A stretch of DNA of 64,000 bases, taken from positions 36,186-100,185 of the forward strand of contig JAFQOG010000023.1 of NCBI GenBank assembly GCA_017420755.1, in the 5' to 3' direction. Numbering within the stretch: the stretch's first letter is position 1; every line of letters begins with the position of its first letter. The translations under genes were made by a program, and so were the position numbers. The DNA comes from Clostridia bacterium. GTDB lineage: Bacteria > Bacillota > Clostridia > Oscillospirales > CAG-272. The notes under the pieces are model-generated. The model was not told the origin of the DNA, did not search any database, and worked only from the letters and a program-made list of their open reading frames with translations. This document shows, piece after piece, positions 1 to 10,167 of this stretch.

Positions 1-869
1 ACGAAATCAAGGTCAAATTCAACGCCACACTCGTTTGCAATGGCTGGGAGGTGAAGCATACTGTTAGTTGAGCAACCAAGTGCCATATCGGCAGTGATTG
101 CGTTTTTAATAGCTGCCTCAGTCATAATATCTCTTGGTCTGATATTTTTCTTTATAAGCTCCATAACCTGCATACCGGCATGCTTTGCAAGCTCAATTCT
201 TGCAGAATATACAGCAGGAATTGTTCCGTTGCCGCATAAGCCCATGCCAAGGACCTCGGTTAAGCAATTCATAGAGTTTGCTGTGTACATACCCGAGCAA
301 GAGCCACAGGTAGGACACGCCTTATTTTCAAATTCGCAGAGTCCACACTCGTCAAGTGTTCCAGCTTTATATGAGCCAACTGCCTCAAACATACTGGAAA
401 GACTTGTCTTATGTCCGTCAACACGGCCGGCAAGCATAGGTCCACCACTAACAAAAACAGTTGGAATATTTAGTCTTGCAGCAGCCATAAGTAAGCCTGG
501 TACGTTTTTGTCGCAGTTTGGAATCATAACAAGGCCATCAAAGCCGTGTGCCATTACCATTGCCTCAGTTGAGTCAGCAATTAAATCACGAGTAACGAGT
601 GAATATTTCATACCAACGTGCCCCATAGCAATACCATCGCATACAGCGATAGCCGGGAACATAATTGGAGTTCCGCCTGCCATAGCAACGCCAAGCTTTA
701 CAGCCTCAGTAATTTTATCAAGGTTCATATGTCCCGGTACTATCTCATTATATGAGCTGACAATACCGATAAGGGGACGGTCAAGCTCCTCCTTGGTTAA
801 GCCAAGTGCTTTATATAATGAACGGTGTGGGGCATTATGTGAACCATTTACAATTGTATCTTTTATCAT
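1..869 (-). CDS. ilvD: Dihydroxy-acid dehydratase (3' part beyond window)
   Basis: Catalyses dehydration of 2,3-dihydroxy-isovalerate and 2,3-dihydroxy-3-methylvalerate to the 2-keto acids, the third common step of valine and isoleucine synthesis. The 289 visible residues open [18 protein letters not shown], and [24 protein letters not shown] and [12 protein letters not shown] are the IlvD/Edd Fe-S and active-site segments. The start is chosen because GGAG lies 7 nt upstream. It is the last visible gene of the leuA-ilvB-ilvN-ilvC-ilvD operon; about half of the usual ~550-residue protein lies outside the window. Edd (6-phosphogluconate dehydratase) is the only close alternative and the operon context excludes it. 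Confidence 0.96.
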   Translation of the reverse strand, partial: MIKDTIVNGSHNAPHRSLYKALGLTKEELDRPLIGIVSSYNEIVPGHMNLDKITEAVKLGVAMAGGTPIMFPAIAVCDGIAMGHVGMKYSLVTRDLIADSTEAMVMAHGFDGLVMIPNCDKNVPGLLMAAARLNIPTVFVSGGPMLAGRVDGHKTSLSSMFEAVGSYKAGTLDECGLCEFENKACPTCGSCSGMYTANSMNCLTEVLGMGLCGNGTIPAVYSARIELAKHAGMQVMELIKKNIRPRDIMTEAAIKNAITADMALGCSTNSMLHLPAIANECGVEFDLDF

Positions 870-889
870 TTTTGCACTCCGTTTATTGT

Positions 890-922
890 TAACGGGAGGG
901 GCAACCCCTCCCCTACAATTTT
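890..922. repeat. GC-rich short inverted repeat, copy 1
   Basis: GGGAGGGG-caa-CCCCTCCC followed by CTACA sits between ilvC and ilvD. The same motif, again ending in CTCCCCTACA, lies at 47584-47610 between two unrelated genes. It is far more GC-rich than its surroundings and looks like a dispersed miniature hairpin element. Inside the ilv operon it could tune expression of ilvD relative to ilvC, but no T-run follows it, so it is not a canonical terminator. Confidence 0.7.
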
Positions 923-932
923 AGATTTTTGA

Positions 933-2524
<1,592 letters not shown>

Positions 2525-2525
2525 C

Positions 2526-4211
2526 TTATTTCTCCCCCTTTTCTGTAATTATATCGTCAATTGAGCCACCTGGTGGGAGCATCGGAAGAACGAATTCATC
2601 CTTATCAATTGCCGTGTCAATAACAACAGGACCATTGATTGTAATCGCCTTTTTAAACGCCTTTTCGAATTCCTCTAAATTGGTTGCCCTCATACCTGTT
2701 GCACCAAAAGCCTCAGCGAGCTTAACAAAGTCGGTCTTTCTTTCGAGAACCGTGTTTGAAAATCTCTTGCCAAAGAATAGGTTTTGCCATTGACGAACCA
2801 TACCGAGAACGCCGTTGTTACAAAGAACTATTACAAGTGGAACATTATATGTAACTGCTGTTGCAAGCTCGTTTAGGTTCATACCAAAGCTACCATCTCC
2901 AGTTACTAAAACTGTTGGGTCGTTTGTTGCAACCCTTGCACCGATTGCAGCGCCAAGACCGAAGCCCATTGTACCAAGACCACCACTTGAAACAAAGCGT
3001 CTTGTTGTATCAAATTTAGCGTATTGAGCAGCCCACATCTGGTGCTGACCAACGTCTGTTGTGATTATTGTTCTTGGCAACTTATATTTATTGATTACGT
3101 CGAACATCATCTTTGGTGTCATACGATCACCAGCTATCTTTTCAGCCTTCTTTGCGATTTCTTCTTCCTTTGCCTTGTAAGAATGAACCTCTTTTATCCA
3201 TTCTGGCTTTTCGCTCTTTTCAACCTTGTCTAAAATTCTTAAAAATGAATCGCGAACATCGGCAACAATACCGAGGTCGACATTTACATTTTTATTAATC
3301 TCAGCGAAATCGGGATCAAGCTGAATAATCTTTGAATTTTTAGCAAACTTTGCTGTGTTACCTGTTGCTCTATCACTAAAGCGAACACCAACACCAATTA
3401 TGAGGTCGGCGTGCTTTTGAGAAATTGAAGATGCGTAATGTCCGTGCATACCTTGCATTCCAAGGAATCTATCATAATCATCCGGAACTGCTGAAAGACC
3501 CATAAATGAGCAACCGATACAAGCATCAATTTTTTCAGCAAGCTCAATTATTTCCTTGCCCATTTTAAGACCAGCAGCGCCACCACCGATATAGATATAA
3601 GGCTTTTTAGCCTCGTTGATAAGAGCAACTGCCTCATCAATTGAAGCCTCATCTGCCTTTGGAAGTGGAATTTTTTCTACAATTCCTTGTGGCTCAAAAT
3701 CATAAACCGCAACCTGAACATCCTTCGGTACGTCAACAAGAACTGGACCCGGTCTGCCTGATTTTGCGATTTGGAAAGCCTCACGAATTGAGTCTGCCAA
3801 ATCCTCCACTTTATTTACAAAATAATTGTGCTTTGTTATTGGCAATGTAACGCCTGTAATATCAATTTCTTGGAATGAGTCCTTACCGATAAGTGAGCAA
3901 GGAACGTTTCCTGTAATTGCTACCATCGGGATTGAGTCAAGCATTGCTGTTGCAATACCAGTAACTAAGTTGGTAGCACCTGGGCCTGAGGTTGCAATAC
4001 AAACGCCAACCTTACCCGTTGCACGTGAGTAGCCGTCTGCTGCGTGAGCAGCGCCCTGCTCGTGTGCTGTTAAGATGTGATTGATTCTATCACTATTTTT
4101 ATAAAGTGCATCATAAATATTAATAACTTGTCCGCCTGGATAACCGAAAACGTCGGTGGTTCCCTGCTCAATAAGCGTATTGATAATTATCTCTGCGCCT
4201 GTCATTTTCAT
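2526..4211 (-). CDS. ilvB: Acetolactate synthase large (catalytic) subunit
   Basis: Thiamine-diphosphate and FAD enzyme that condenses pyruvate with pyruvate or 2-ketobutyrate. The 561 residues contain the catalytic Glu in LTAHEQGAAHAADGYSRATG near residue 50, the central FAD/Rossmann domain, and the C-terminal TPP motif GDGSFGMNLNELATA ... CNNGVLGMVRQWQ. GGAGG is 8 nt before the ATG. It sits between leuA and ilvN. Oxalyl-CoA decarboxylase and glyoxylate carboligase share this fold, but the paired ilvN and operon make the ALS call firm. Confidence 0.96.
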   Translation of the reverse strand: MKMTGAEIIINTLIEQGTTDVFGYPGGQVINIYDALYKNSDRINHILTAHEQGAAHAADGYSRATGKVGVCIATSGPGATNLVTGIATAMLDSIPMVAITGNVPCSLIGKDSFQEIDITGVTLPITKHNYFVNKVEDLADSIREAFQIAKSGRPGPVLVDVPKDVQVAVYDFEPQGIVEKIPLPKADEASIDEAVALINEAKKPYIYIGGGAAGLKMGKEIIELAEKIDACIGCSFMGLSAVPDDYDRFLGMQGMHGHYASSISQKHADLIIGVGVRFSDRATGNTAKFAKNSKIIQLDPDFAEINKNVNVDLGIVADVRDSFLRILDKVEKSEKPEWIKEVHSYKAKEEEIAKKAEKIAGDRMTPKMMFDVINKYKLPRTIITTDVGQHQMWAAQYAKFDTTRRFVSSGGLGTMGFGLGAAIGARVATNDPTVLVTGDGSFGMNLNELATAVTYNVPLVIVLCNNGVLGMVRQWQNLFFGKRFSNTVLERKTDFVKLAEAFGATGMRATNLEEFEKAFKKAITINGPVVIDTAIDKDEFVLPMLPPGGSIDDIITEKGEK

Positions 4212-4234
4212 ATTGTTTTCCTCCTTTTTGGGGG

Positions 4235-5893
4235 TTATTTATTTAGCATTATATTTACTGCACTTACAAGTGCCTTTACTGAGGAAACGATAATATCGCT
4301 ATCAATTCCTGCACCGTAATATGCTTTATCGTTAAACTTAATGCTTACGTATGAGGATGCCTTGGAGCTTGATTTACCCTCAAGGTCGTGCTCTGTGTAG
4401 CTGTCAAATATGTAATCAATACCGATTACATCCTTTATGGCATTGGAAACGGCGTCTAAGCGTCCATTTCCCTCGGAGACTCGAACATACGAAACTCCGT
4501 TATATTTAATTGTACATTCAGCAACGATGCCACCATCCTTATCGGTATAAACTGCTCTTTCGACATCGACTGGTGTATTAACATTAACAAAATCGCGAAT
4601 AAAGATGTCGTAAACCTCTTTTGGTTGGAGTTCTCTATGCTCGTGGTCTGAAATGCTCTTGACGTGGTAGCCAAACGCCTCTCTCATTTTAGGAGGTAAT
4701 ACGTGCTTGAATTGTGTTTCGAGTATGTAACCAATTCCACCCTTACCTGATTGAGAGTTAATTCTAATAACGTCAGCCTCATAGACTCTACCAACGTCGG
4801 TTGGGTCGATTGGAAGATATGGAACGTTCCAAATCTTATTTTCGCCCTCTCTAAACTTCATACCCTTAGCAATTGCGTCTTGGTGCGAGCCACTAAATGC
4901 AGCAAAGACAAGCTGACCGCTGTATGGCTGTCTTTCATAAACGTGCATTCTTGTAACCTTTTCATAAACCTCAGTAATTGCAGGAAGGTTTGAAAAATCA
5001 AGTCCTGGATCAACGCCCTGTGAGTACATATTAAGAGCGAGTGTAATAATGTCAACATTACCAGTTCTTTCGCCATTTCCAAAGAGCGTGCCCTCAATTC
5101 TATCGCCACCTGCTAAAAGTCCCATTTCGCTATCTGCCACAGCGCAGCCACGGTCATTGTGTGGGTGGAGCGAGATTATTACATTCTCACGACAGTTAAG
5201 GTTCTTTGACATATATTCAACCTGATTTGCATAAACGTGAGGCATTGAGTGCGAAACGGTAACAGGAAGATTGATAATAACCTTGTTATCGGGTGTCGGC
5301 TTCCAGATATTTATGACCTCGTTACAAATTTCAAGAGCAAATCCCGGCTCGGTGCCTGTAAAGCTTTCAGGAGAATATTCAAATGTAACCTTACCCTTTG
5401 CCTTTGCCTTATATTCATTACACAGATTTGCACCGAATTTGGCAATTTCAATAATTTCTTCCTTGCTTTTTTTGAAAACCTGCTCTCTTTGAGCAACAGA
5501 TGTAGAGTTATATAAGTGAACAACTGCGTGCTTTGCGCCATCGATTGCCTCGAAGGTTTTAGCAATGATGTGCTCTCTTGATTGAGTAAGCACTTGAATT
5601 GTTACATCATCGGGTATTAAATTGTTTTCAATAAGTGTTCTACAAAACTCGTATTCAGTTTCAGATGCAGCTGGGAAGCCGATTTCAATTTCCTTAAATC
5701 CAACCTTGCAAAGTAGCTTAAAAAACTCCAGCTTTTCCTCAAGTGACATCGGAATAATTAAAGCTTGGTTGCCGTCACGCAAGTCAACGCTACACCAAAT
5801 TGGTGGATTTTCAATTGAGTCCTTTTTCGCCCAATCCATTGTAACACCGGATGGAGCAAAATATTGTTTTGAATACTTTTTGAAATTTTCCAT
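4235..5893 (-). CDS. leuA: 2-isopropylmalate synthase
   Basis: Condenses 2-ketoisovalerate with acetyl-CoA, the committed step of leucine synthesis. The start is placed at MENFKKYSKQYF, where AGAAAGGA lies 7 nt upstream; an upstream ATG 27 nt earlier lacks a ribosome binding site. The 552-residue product has the HMGL-like TIM barrel with SVDLRDGNQALI (metal and catalytic residues near 45), HPHNDRGCAVAD, GNGERTGNVDI, and a C-terminal leucine allosteric domain from about residue 420. The long form with the PIWCSVDLRDGNQAL signature is the yeast/actinobacterial-type LeuA. It is the first gene behind the leucine T-box. Confidence 0.96.
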   Translation of the reverse strand: MENFKKYSKQYFAPSGVTMDWAKKDSIENPPIWCSVDLRDGNQALIIPMSLEEKLEFFKLLCKVGFKEIEIGFPAASETEYEFCRTLIENNLIPDDVTIQVLTQSREHIIAKTFEAIDGAKHAVVHLYNSTSVAQREQVFKKSKEEIIEIAKFGANLCNEYKAKAKGKVTFEYSPESFTGTEPGFALEICNEVINIWKPTPDNKVIINLPVTVSHSMPHVYANQVEYMSKNLNCRENVIISLHPHNDRGCAVADSEMGLLAGGDRIEGTLFGNGERTGNVDIITLALNMYSQGVDPGLDFSNLPAITEVYEKVTRMHVYERQPYSGQLVFAAFSGSHQDAIAKGMKFREGENKIWNVPYLPIDPTDVGRVYEADVIRINSQSGKGGIGYILETQFKHVLPPKMREAFGYHVKSISDHEHRELQPKEVYDIFIRDFVNVNTPVDVERAVYTDKDGGIVAECTIKYNGVSYVRVSEGNGRLDAVSNAIKDVIGIDYIFDSYTEHDLEGKSSSKASSYVSIKFNDKAYYGAGIDSDIIVSSVKALVSAVNIMLNK

Positions 5894-5944
5894 AGTTAAA
5901 TCCTTTCTTTGAGTGAGCATGGGATGTGTAAACCGGATGCTTTA

Positions 5945-5990
5945 AAAACAAAAAGCCTCTTTACGCAACTATCCCTGTGCATAAAGAGAC
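5945..5990 (-). terminator. T-box regulated intrinsic terminator
   Basis: Read on the minus strand, a 13-base arm beginning GTCTCTTTATGC pairs with an arm ending GCGTAAAGAGGC, followed by TTTTTGTTTTT. It lies between the T-box motif and leuA and is the default OFF structure, expected to be disrupted when uncharged tRNA-Leu stabilises the antiterminator. Confidence 0.9.
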
Positions 5991-6217
5991 GAAGATTTCT
6001 CCGCGGTACCACTCTTACTTGACGAATAAACGCCCACTCGTGTTCTGTCAATCAACAAAACTCCTCGCTAACGGGAGGACCCGTCCAAATCTACTAGATA
6101 AAAATCGTTGGGTTGGAAACTCCAGGATGAGACAAATATATTCCCCTTATTGCCTTGCACCGTACGGCAACTCTCTTAAAAGGCTCGTATATTTTATTTC
6201 CCTTCTTTGTCTATATG
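5945..6217 (-). ncRNA. T-box riboswitch leader, leucine (CUC specifier)
   Basis: The minus strand carries the hallmark AGTGGTACCGCGG at 6013-6001. Its TGGT bulge pairs with the ACCA end of a tRNA that has A73, as tRNA-Leu does. Stem I is seen upstream: an AGAGAG element, a distal loop with GGTGCAAGGC, and a returning arm with TCTCATCCTGGAG in which CTC followed by A (6131-6129) occupies the specifier position. CTC is a leucine codon, which fits leuA as the first gene. The leader ends in the terminator at 5945-5990. Identity as a T-box is certain; the specifier assignment was read by eye. Confidence 0.93.
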
Positions 6218-6223
6218 CTATGT

Positions 6224-6252
6224 ATTTTAAACTATTTATTTTAATTTGTCAA
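6224..6252 (-). promoter_or_regulatory. leuA-ilv operon promoter
   Basis: Minus-strand TTGACA (6252-6247), 17-nt spacer, TAAAAT (6229-6224), a near-consensus sigma-A promoter starting the T-box transcript around 6217. Confidence 0.88.
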
Positions 6253-6327
6253 TAGTTATTTTATATTTTTTTATTATATACGCAAAAAAATTTTTATATT
6301 TAGTTGATTAAGTTAACGATTTACAAA

Positions 6328-6353
6328 AAAAGCAAGCCGTTTGGCTTGCTTTT
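6328..6353 (-). terminator. ilvE terminator
   Basis: AAGCAAGCC-gttt-GGCTTGCTT hairpin followed by a T-run on the minus strand, immediately after the ilvE stop codon. Symmetric enough to work in both directions. Confidence 0.9.
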
Positions 6354-6355
6354 CC

Positions 6356-7423
6356 TTATTTTGTTACTGTGTGAATCCAACCGTACTTGTCTTCCTTTTT
6401 GCCCCATTGGATTCCTGTCAAGGTGTCATAAAGCTCTTGTGTTACTTTACCGATTTTTCCACCATTTACATCATATTCCTTGCCGTTATATGAGAATCTG
6501 CCGATTGGTGAAACGACTGCAGCTGTGCCACAGCCCCAAGCCTCCTCAAGCTTGCCGTTTTCAAGTGCCTCCACCAACTCGTCAACTGAAAGGAGTCTTT
6601 CATTAACCTTGTATCCCATATCCTTTAAAACAGCGATGCATGATTTTCTTGTAATACCAGGCAAGATTGAGCCTGTGAGCATTGGTGTAACAATTTCACC
6701 ATCAATCTTGAACATAACATTCATAGCGCCAACCTCTTCGATATACTTTCTATGTACACCGTCAAGCCAAAGAACCTGTGAATATCCAACCCTTGCAGCC
6801 TTCTCGCCAGCTCGGTTAGATGCCGCATAGTTACCACCGCATTTAACAGCGCCAGTGCCACCCTTAACTGCTCTTACATCCTCGGATTCAATCATAATTT
6901 TAACAGGGTTGATTCCCTCTGCATAATAGCTACCACTTGGGGAAGCTATAATCATAAATGTTGCTCTTTGAACGGTATGAACACCGAGAGTTTCATCATT
7001 ACCAAACATATAAGGACGAAGGTAAAGTGATGTGCCAAATGAATAAGGAACGAAGTCCTTTTCAAGCTCTACAAATGTTGTCAATGCTTGTAAAAAGTCG
7101 TTTTCATCTATTTTAGGTAGGCACATTCTTTCAGCTGAATCGTTCATTCTTCTTATGTTTTCCATAGGTCTAAACAAACGAATTTCGCCAGATTCTGTTC
7201 TGTATGCCTTTAATCCCTCAAAAATTTCAGCACCATAGTGCAAAACAGTTGATGCTGGGTGCAAGGAGATTCTGCCAAATGGCTCGATTCTTGCATTGAA
7301 CCAGCCCTTACCCGCCTCATAGTCCATTACGAACATATGGTCAGAAAAGAACTTTCCAAAGCCAAGCTCATTTTCAGGAATCATTTTTTTAGGGGATGTT
7401 GTTTTAGTAATTTTAATTTCCAT
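6356..7423 (-). CDS. ilvE: Branched-chain amino acid aminotransferase
   Basis: PLP enzyme transferring an amino group between glutamate and the keto acids of Leu, Ile and Val. The start at MEIKITKTTSP is set by GAGGTG 6-7 nt upstream; a longer frame begins 12 codons earlier without a site. The 355-residue protein is a fold-type IV (class IV) aminotransferase of the eukaryote-like 350-residue branch. The PLP lysine lies in LDGVHRKYIEEVGAMN, and the phosphate loop in the C-terminal domain is TGSILPGITRKSC. It has its own promoter and terminator, so it is separate from, though adjacent to, the T-box operon. Confidence 0.95.
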   Translation of the reverse strand: MEIKITKTTSPKKMIPENELGFGKFFSDHMFVMDYEAGKGWFNARIEPFGRISLHPASTVLHYGAEIFEGLKAYRTESGEIRLFRPMENIRRMNDSAERMCLPKIDENDFLQALTTFVELEKDFVPYSFGTSLYLRPYMFGNDETLGVHTVQRATFMIIASPSGSYYAEGINPVKIMIESEDVRAVKGGTGAVKCGGNYAASNRAGEKAARVGYSQVLWLDGVHRKYIEEVGAMNVMFKIDGEIVTPMLTGSILPGITRKSCIAVLKDMGYKVNERLLSVDELVEALENGKLEEAWGCGTAAVVSPIGRFSYNGKEYDVNGGKIGKVTQELYDTLTGIQWGKKEDKYGWIHTVTK

Positions 7424-7480
7424 AGTTTTCACCTCGAATAGGCAAGGAGCATATTTCAATCTATAAGTATGATAGAAATA

Positions 7481-7509
7481 ATCATATCACACATATTTTA
7501 TCAAGTCAA
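7481..7509 (-). promoter_or_regulatory. ilvE promoter
   Basis: Minus-strand TTGACT (7509-7504), 17-nt spacer, TATGAT (7486-7481). No T-box or riboswitch is visible in the short leader. Confidence 0.7.
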
Positions 7510-7566
7510 TATTTTTAAAGCAATTTTTCGAAAAAATTTTAGCACTTTAAAGTGATAAAATAATAA

Positions 7567-7595
7567 GGAAGAAAAACCAAGCCGATTTTTCTTCC
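7567..7595 (-). terminator. Terminator of HAD hydrolase gene
   Basis: GGAAGAAAAA (7567-7576) pairs with TTTTTCTTCC (7586-7595) around a 9-nt loop. T-rich sequence follows on the minus strand. Confidence 0.65.
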
Positions 7596-7603
7596 CTGTT
7601 TTT

Positions 7604-8251
7604 TCATATAAGTAGCTTCTCAATCTCGTTAGCTGAATCGAAAACATAGGTTGCACCAGCATTTTCAAGCTCCTCTCTTGAGCCATAGCCGAAGGTTACA
7701 CCTATTGAATCGATGCCGAATTTGTTTGCGCTATTGATATCAAACATACGGTCACCAACCATAATGGTTGCTTCTTTTTTTGCCCCCGATGTTTCAAATG
7801 CATATTTCATAACCTCATCCTTGGTCGCACGGGTTTTTTCATCCATTGTGGCGCCACAAGCGAAGTCGAAATATTTCATAATATCAAAATGGTTGAGAAT
7901 TTTATGGGCATACTCCTCAGGCTTTGAGGTGCATAAAACAACCTTGTAGCCATTTGCCTTAAGACCTTTCAAAAGAGATTCTATTCCCTCGTAAACATAG
8001 CATTCAAAAATACCTTTTTCACGATAATATTCACGATAAATTTTTATACCCAGTGTCGCTTTTTCGTCATCAAAGCCATAAAATTCCTTGAAGGAATGAG
8101 CAAGAGGTGGTCCGATAAATTTAAGTGCCTTTTCCTTTATTTCATTTATTCCAAATTTTTTTAGCGCATATAAAACGGAATTAGACACTCCCTCGCCTGA
8201 ATCTATAACTGTGCCATCCAAATCAAAGAAAACGGTGTTGTATTTTGCCAT
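7604..8251 (-). CDS. HAD superfamily hydrolase, phosphoglycolate phosphatase-like
   Basis: A 215-residue haloacid-dehalogenase phosphatase of subfamily IA. Motif I is FFDLDGTVIDSG (nucleophile Asp near residue 10), motif II VVLCTSKP with the Ser/Thr near 108, motif III Lys near 143 in ATKDEV, and motif IV VGDRMFDINSA. The helical cap lies between about residues 18 and 85. The family (Gph, PgmB and YfnB-like proteins) hydrolyses small phosphomonoesters, and the substrate cannot be read from sequence. It stands alone between ilvE and the divergent MATE gene, with its own promoter and terminator. Confidence 0.88.
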   Translation of the reverse strand: MAKYNTVFFDLDGTVIDSGEGVSNSVLYALKKFGINEIKEKALKFIGPPLAHSFKEFYGFDDEKATLGIKIYREYYREKGIFECYVYEGIESLLKGLKANGYKVVLCTSKPEEYAHKILNHFDIMKYFDFACGATMDEKTRATKDEVMKYAFETSGAKKEATIMVGDRMFDINSANKFGIDSIGVTFGYGSREELENAGATYVFDSANEIEKLLI

Positions 8252-8280
8252 TTTTTGAGTCTCCTTATTTTGTTAAATAA

Positions 8281-8309
8281 ATACTAACATAAAGCAATAA
8301 ATTTGTCAA
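8281..8309 (-). promoter_or_regulatory. Promoter of HAD hydrolase gene
   Basis: Minus-strand TTGACA (8309-8304), 17-nt spacer, TAGTAT (8286-8281). Confidence 0.65.
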
Positions 8310-8357
8310 GAAAAAGGAGCTATACTTAAATATTTTATTTTACTATGATATTTAATA

Positions 8358-8385
8358 TTGACTTTTCTGTTGGCTTTGATATAAT
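8358..8385 (+). promoter_or_regulatory. Promoter of MATE transporter gene
   Basis: TTGACT (8358-8363), 16-nt spacer, TATAAT (8380-8385); AGGAGG follows at about 8404, just before the start codon. Confidence 0.75.
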
Positions 8386-8414
8386 ATATGTCGAGATTAT
8401 TTTAGGAGGTTTTT

Positions 8415-9767
8415 ATGAAAATTCAGTTGTCTGACCATTTTACATATAAAAGACTTTTGCGCTTTTCATTCCCTTCTATTATTATGATGATTTTCACATC
8501 TATTTATGGTGTTGTTGACGGTCTTTTTGTTTCCAATTTCATAAATGATGGTGGTGCTTCATTCGAGGCTGTTAACTTTATAATGCCATATCTTATGATT
8601 TTAGGTGTGGTTGGATTTATGTTTGGCACAGGCGGTGGTGCTCTCATTGCAAAGCACTTAGGTATGGGCGAACGCGATAAAGCGAACTCTCTTTTCTCAT
8701 TGTTCATTTATTTGCCCGCTATTTTGGGAGTTATTATTGCGATTATTGGATTATTTTTATTAAAGCCAATGGCTATTTTCTTGGGGGCTGAGGCCGGCTC
8801 GGAGATGCTCTCTCTTTCTTTGCGCTATGGTCAAATTTGCCTAATAGGATTACCATTTGCTATGCTACAAATGGAGTTCCAAGGACTATTTTCAACTGCC
8901 GAAAAGCCTAAGTTAGGCCTTATTTTCACTGTCGCCTCAGGTGTTACGAACATTATACTCGATGCTTTATTTATTGCCGGCTTTGGCTGGGGTGTCGAGG
9001 GCGCTGCTCTTGCTACAATTTTAGGGCAGTTTGTTGGATTTATAGGTCCTATTATTTATTTTGCAAGACCTAATTCAAGTCTTTTGCGACTTACTAAATT
9101 CAAGTTTGATGGCCGTGCTGTATGGCAAGCCTGCTCAAACGGCTCAAGTGAGCTTATGTCAAATGTTTCAATGTCGCTTGTTGGTATGCTATACAATTTT
9201 CAGCTTATCAAATACGCGCCAGATTTTGGCATTAAGGCTTATGGTGTTTTGATGTATGTCAACTTTATATTCATTTCTGTTTTTATTGGATATGTCGTTG
9301 CTGTTGCTCCTATTATTAGCTATAATTTCGGCGCGCAAAACCACAAGGAGCTCAGAAATGTTTTCAAAAAAAGCCTTGTAATAATCGGCGTTCTTTCTCT
9401 TGTTATGTTTATATCCTCAGAGCTTCTTTCCGTTCCTATGGCAAGTATTTTTATAAGGTATGATGAAGCAACAAGACTTGAAACGATTAAAGCGTTCTTG
9501 ATTTACTCGTTCTCGTTTTTGTTCGCCGGCTTTGCAATTTTTGGCTCATCTTTCTTTACTGCGCTTAATAACGGCCCTATTTCAGCGCTGATATCGTTTT
9601 TGAGAACCCTGCTTTTCCAGGTTATCGCTGTTCTTGTCCTGCCACTTCTCTTTCCAGATAACTTACAGGTTGTTGGTATTTGGCTCTCCGTTGTTGTCGC
9701 AGAATTCCTTGCGCTTATAATTACATTTGTTTTCATAATTGCCAAACGAAAAAAGTATCACTATTAG
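8415..9767 (+). CDS. MATE family efflux transporter
   Basis: A 450-residue integral membrane protein with about 12 transmembrane helices in two repeats, the length and layout of MATE (multidrug and toxin extrusion) antiporters, which export cationic drugs or metabolites using Na+ or H+. Recognisable segments are FGTGGGALIAKHLGMGERDKA near 75-95, where the family has its G-x-G-x-A region, and PIISYNFGAQNHKEL near 300, which repeats it in the second half. AGGAGG precedes the ATG. It is a monocistronic unit. Substrate unknown; MATE genes of this type are numerous in Clostridia. Confidence 0.92.
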   Translation: MKIQLSDHFTYKRLLRFSFPSIIMMIFTSIYGVVDGLFVSNFINDGGASFEAVNFIMPYLMILGVVGFMFGTGGGALIAKHLGMGERDKANSLFSLFIYLPAILGVIIAIIGLFLLKPMAIFLGAEAGSEMLSLSLRYGQICLIGLPFAMLQMEFQGLFSTAEKPKLGLIFTVASGVTNIILDALFIAGFGWGVEGAALATILGQFVGFIGPIIYFARPNSSLLRLTKFKFDGRAVWQACSNGSSELMSNVSMSLVGMLYNFQLIKYAPDFGIKAYGVLMYVNFIFISVFIGYVVAVAPIISYNFGAQNHKELRNVFKKSLVIIGVLSLVMFISSELLSVPMASIFIRYDEATRLETIKAFLIYSFSFLFAGFAIFGSSFFTALNNGPISALISFLRTLLFQVIAVLVLPLLFPDNLQVVGIWLSVVVAEFLALIITFVFIIAKRKKYHY

Positions 9768-9803
9768 TTTTTTAATAATTTTCAAATTATTTGAAATTTA
9801 CTA

Positions 9804-9832
9804 TTGACAAAACGAAAGTGCTTTGCTATAAT
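9804..9832 (+). promoter_or_regulatory. tRNA-Pro promoter
   Basis: Perfect consensus: TTGACA (9804-9809), 17-nt spacer, TATAAT (9827-9832), 11 nt upstream of the mature tRNA 5' end. Confidence 0.9.
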
Positions 9833-9843
9833 AGTATGGCAAT

Positions 9844-9919
9844 CGAGATGTAGCGCAGTTGGTAGCGCGCATGGTTTGGGACCATGATGCCGCAGGTTCG
9901 AATCCTGTCATCTCGACCA
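9844..9919 (+). tRNA. tRNA-Pro (anticodon UGG)
   Basis: Folds as a full cloverleaf: acceptor CGAGATG / CATCTCG with A73 and encoded CCA; D stem GCGC/GCGC; anticodon stem CATGG/CCATG around loop TTTGGGA (anticodon TGG, reads CCA); T stem GCAGG/CCTGT around TTCGAAT. Single gene with its own promoter and terminator. Its 3' end is repeated in the elements that follow it. Confidence 0.97.
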
Positions 9920-9920
9920 T

Positions 9921-9957
9921 AAAAACGACTTACTCATTTGAGTAGGTCGTTTTTATT
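9921..9957 (+). terminator. tRNA-Pro terminator
   Basis: AAAAACGACTTACTC-attt-GAGTAGGTCGTTTTT followed by ATTTT, beginning two bases after the CCA end. Confidence 0.9.
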
Positions 9958-10099
9958 TTCTATGATGAACGAGGATTCGACCTTCCTTCAAGCCTTGCTT
10001 GAATCAGGTGCGCAAAATTGCCCTAAGGTGTGATAGCTTGCTAATCTAAGCCGTGGGCAATTCAACGGAACGCAGTGGAGTCATCCTGTCAGCCGACCA
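9948..10099. repeat. tRNA-Pro-derived structured element, copy 1
   Basis: About 152 bp sharing ordered blocks with the element at 10168-10322: CGTTTTTATTTTCT, GATTCGACCT, ATAGCTTGCT, CGTGGG and CCTGTC..CGACCA. Its first hairpin is TTCAAGC-ctt-GCTTGAA; in the second copy the equivalent stem has a different sequence but still pairs. Its left end (AGGATTCGACC near 9971) resembles the reverse complement of the tRNA T arm and its right end resembles the tRNA 3' end in degraded form. It contains no plausible gene. Confidence 0.75.
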
Positions 10100-10112
10100 T
10101 TTACTTTTCAAA

Positions 10113-10155
10113 TCCCTCAGTCTGCAAAGCAGACAGCTCCCTTTACAAAGGAGCC
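10113..10155. repeat. Double-hairpin dispersed repeat, copy 1
   Basis: TCCCTCAGTCTGC-aaa-GCAGAC then GCTCCCTTTacAAAGGAGC: two adjacent hairpins. The same arrangement with about 85% similar sequence lies at 54206-54249 behind uxaC. Here it sits between the two tRNA-derived elements, as if inserted. Confidence 0.75.
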
Positions 10156-10167
10156 TTTCGGGTATGC

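Noticed and set aside
94-924. Long plus-strand open frame at the left edge (276 codons)
   Set aside because: It is the antisense of ilvD; the minus-strand translation carries the complete IlvD motifs and the plus frame has no ribosome binding site.
5977-6255. 92-codon plus-strand open frame
   Set aside because: It lies antisense over the T-box leader and promoter.
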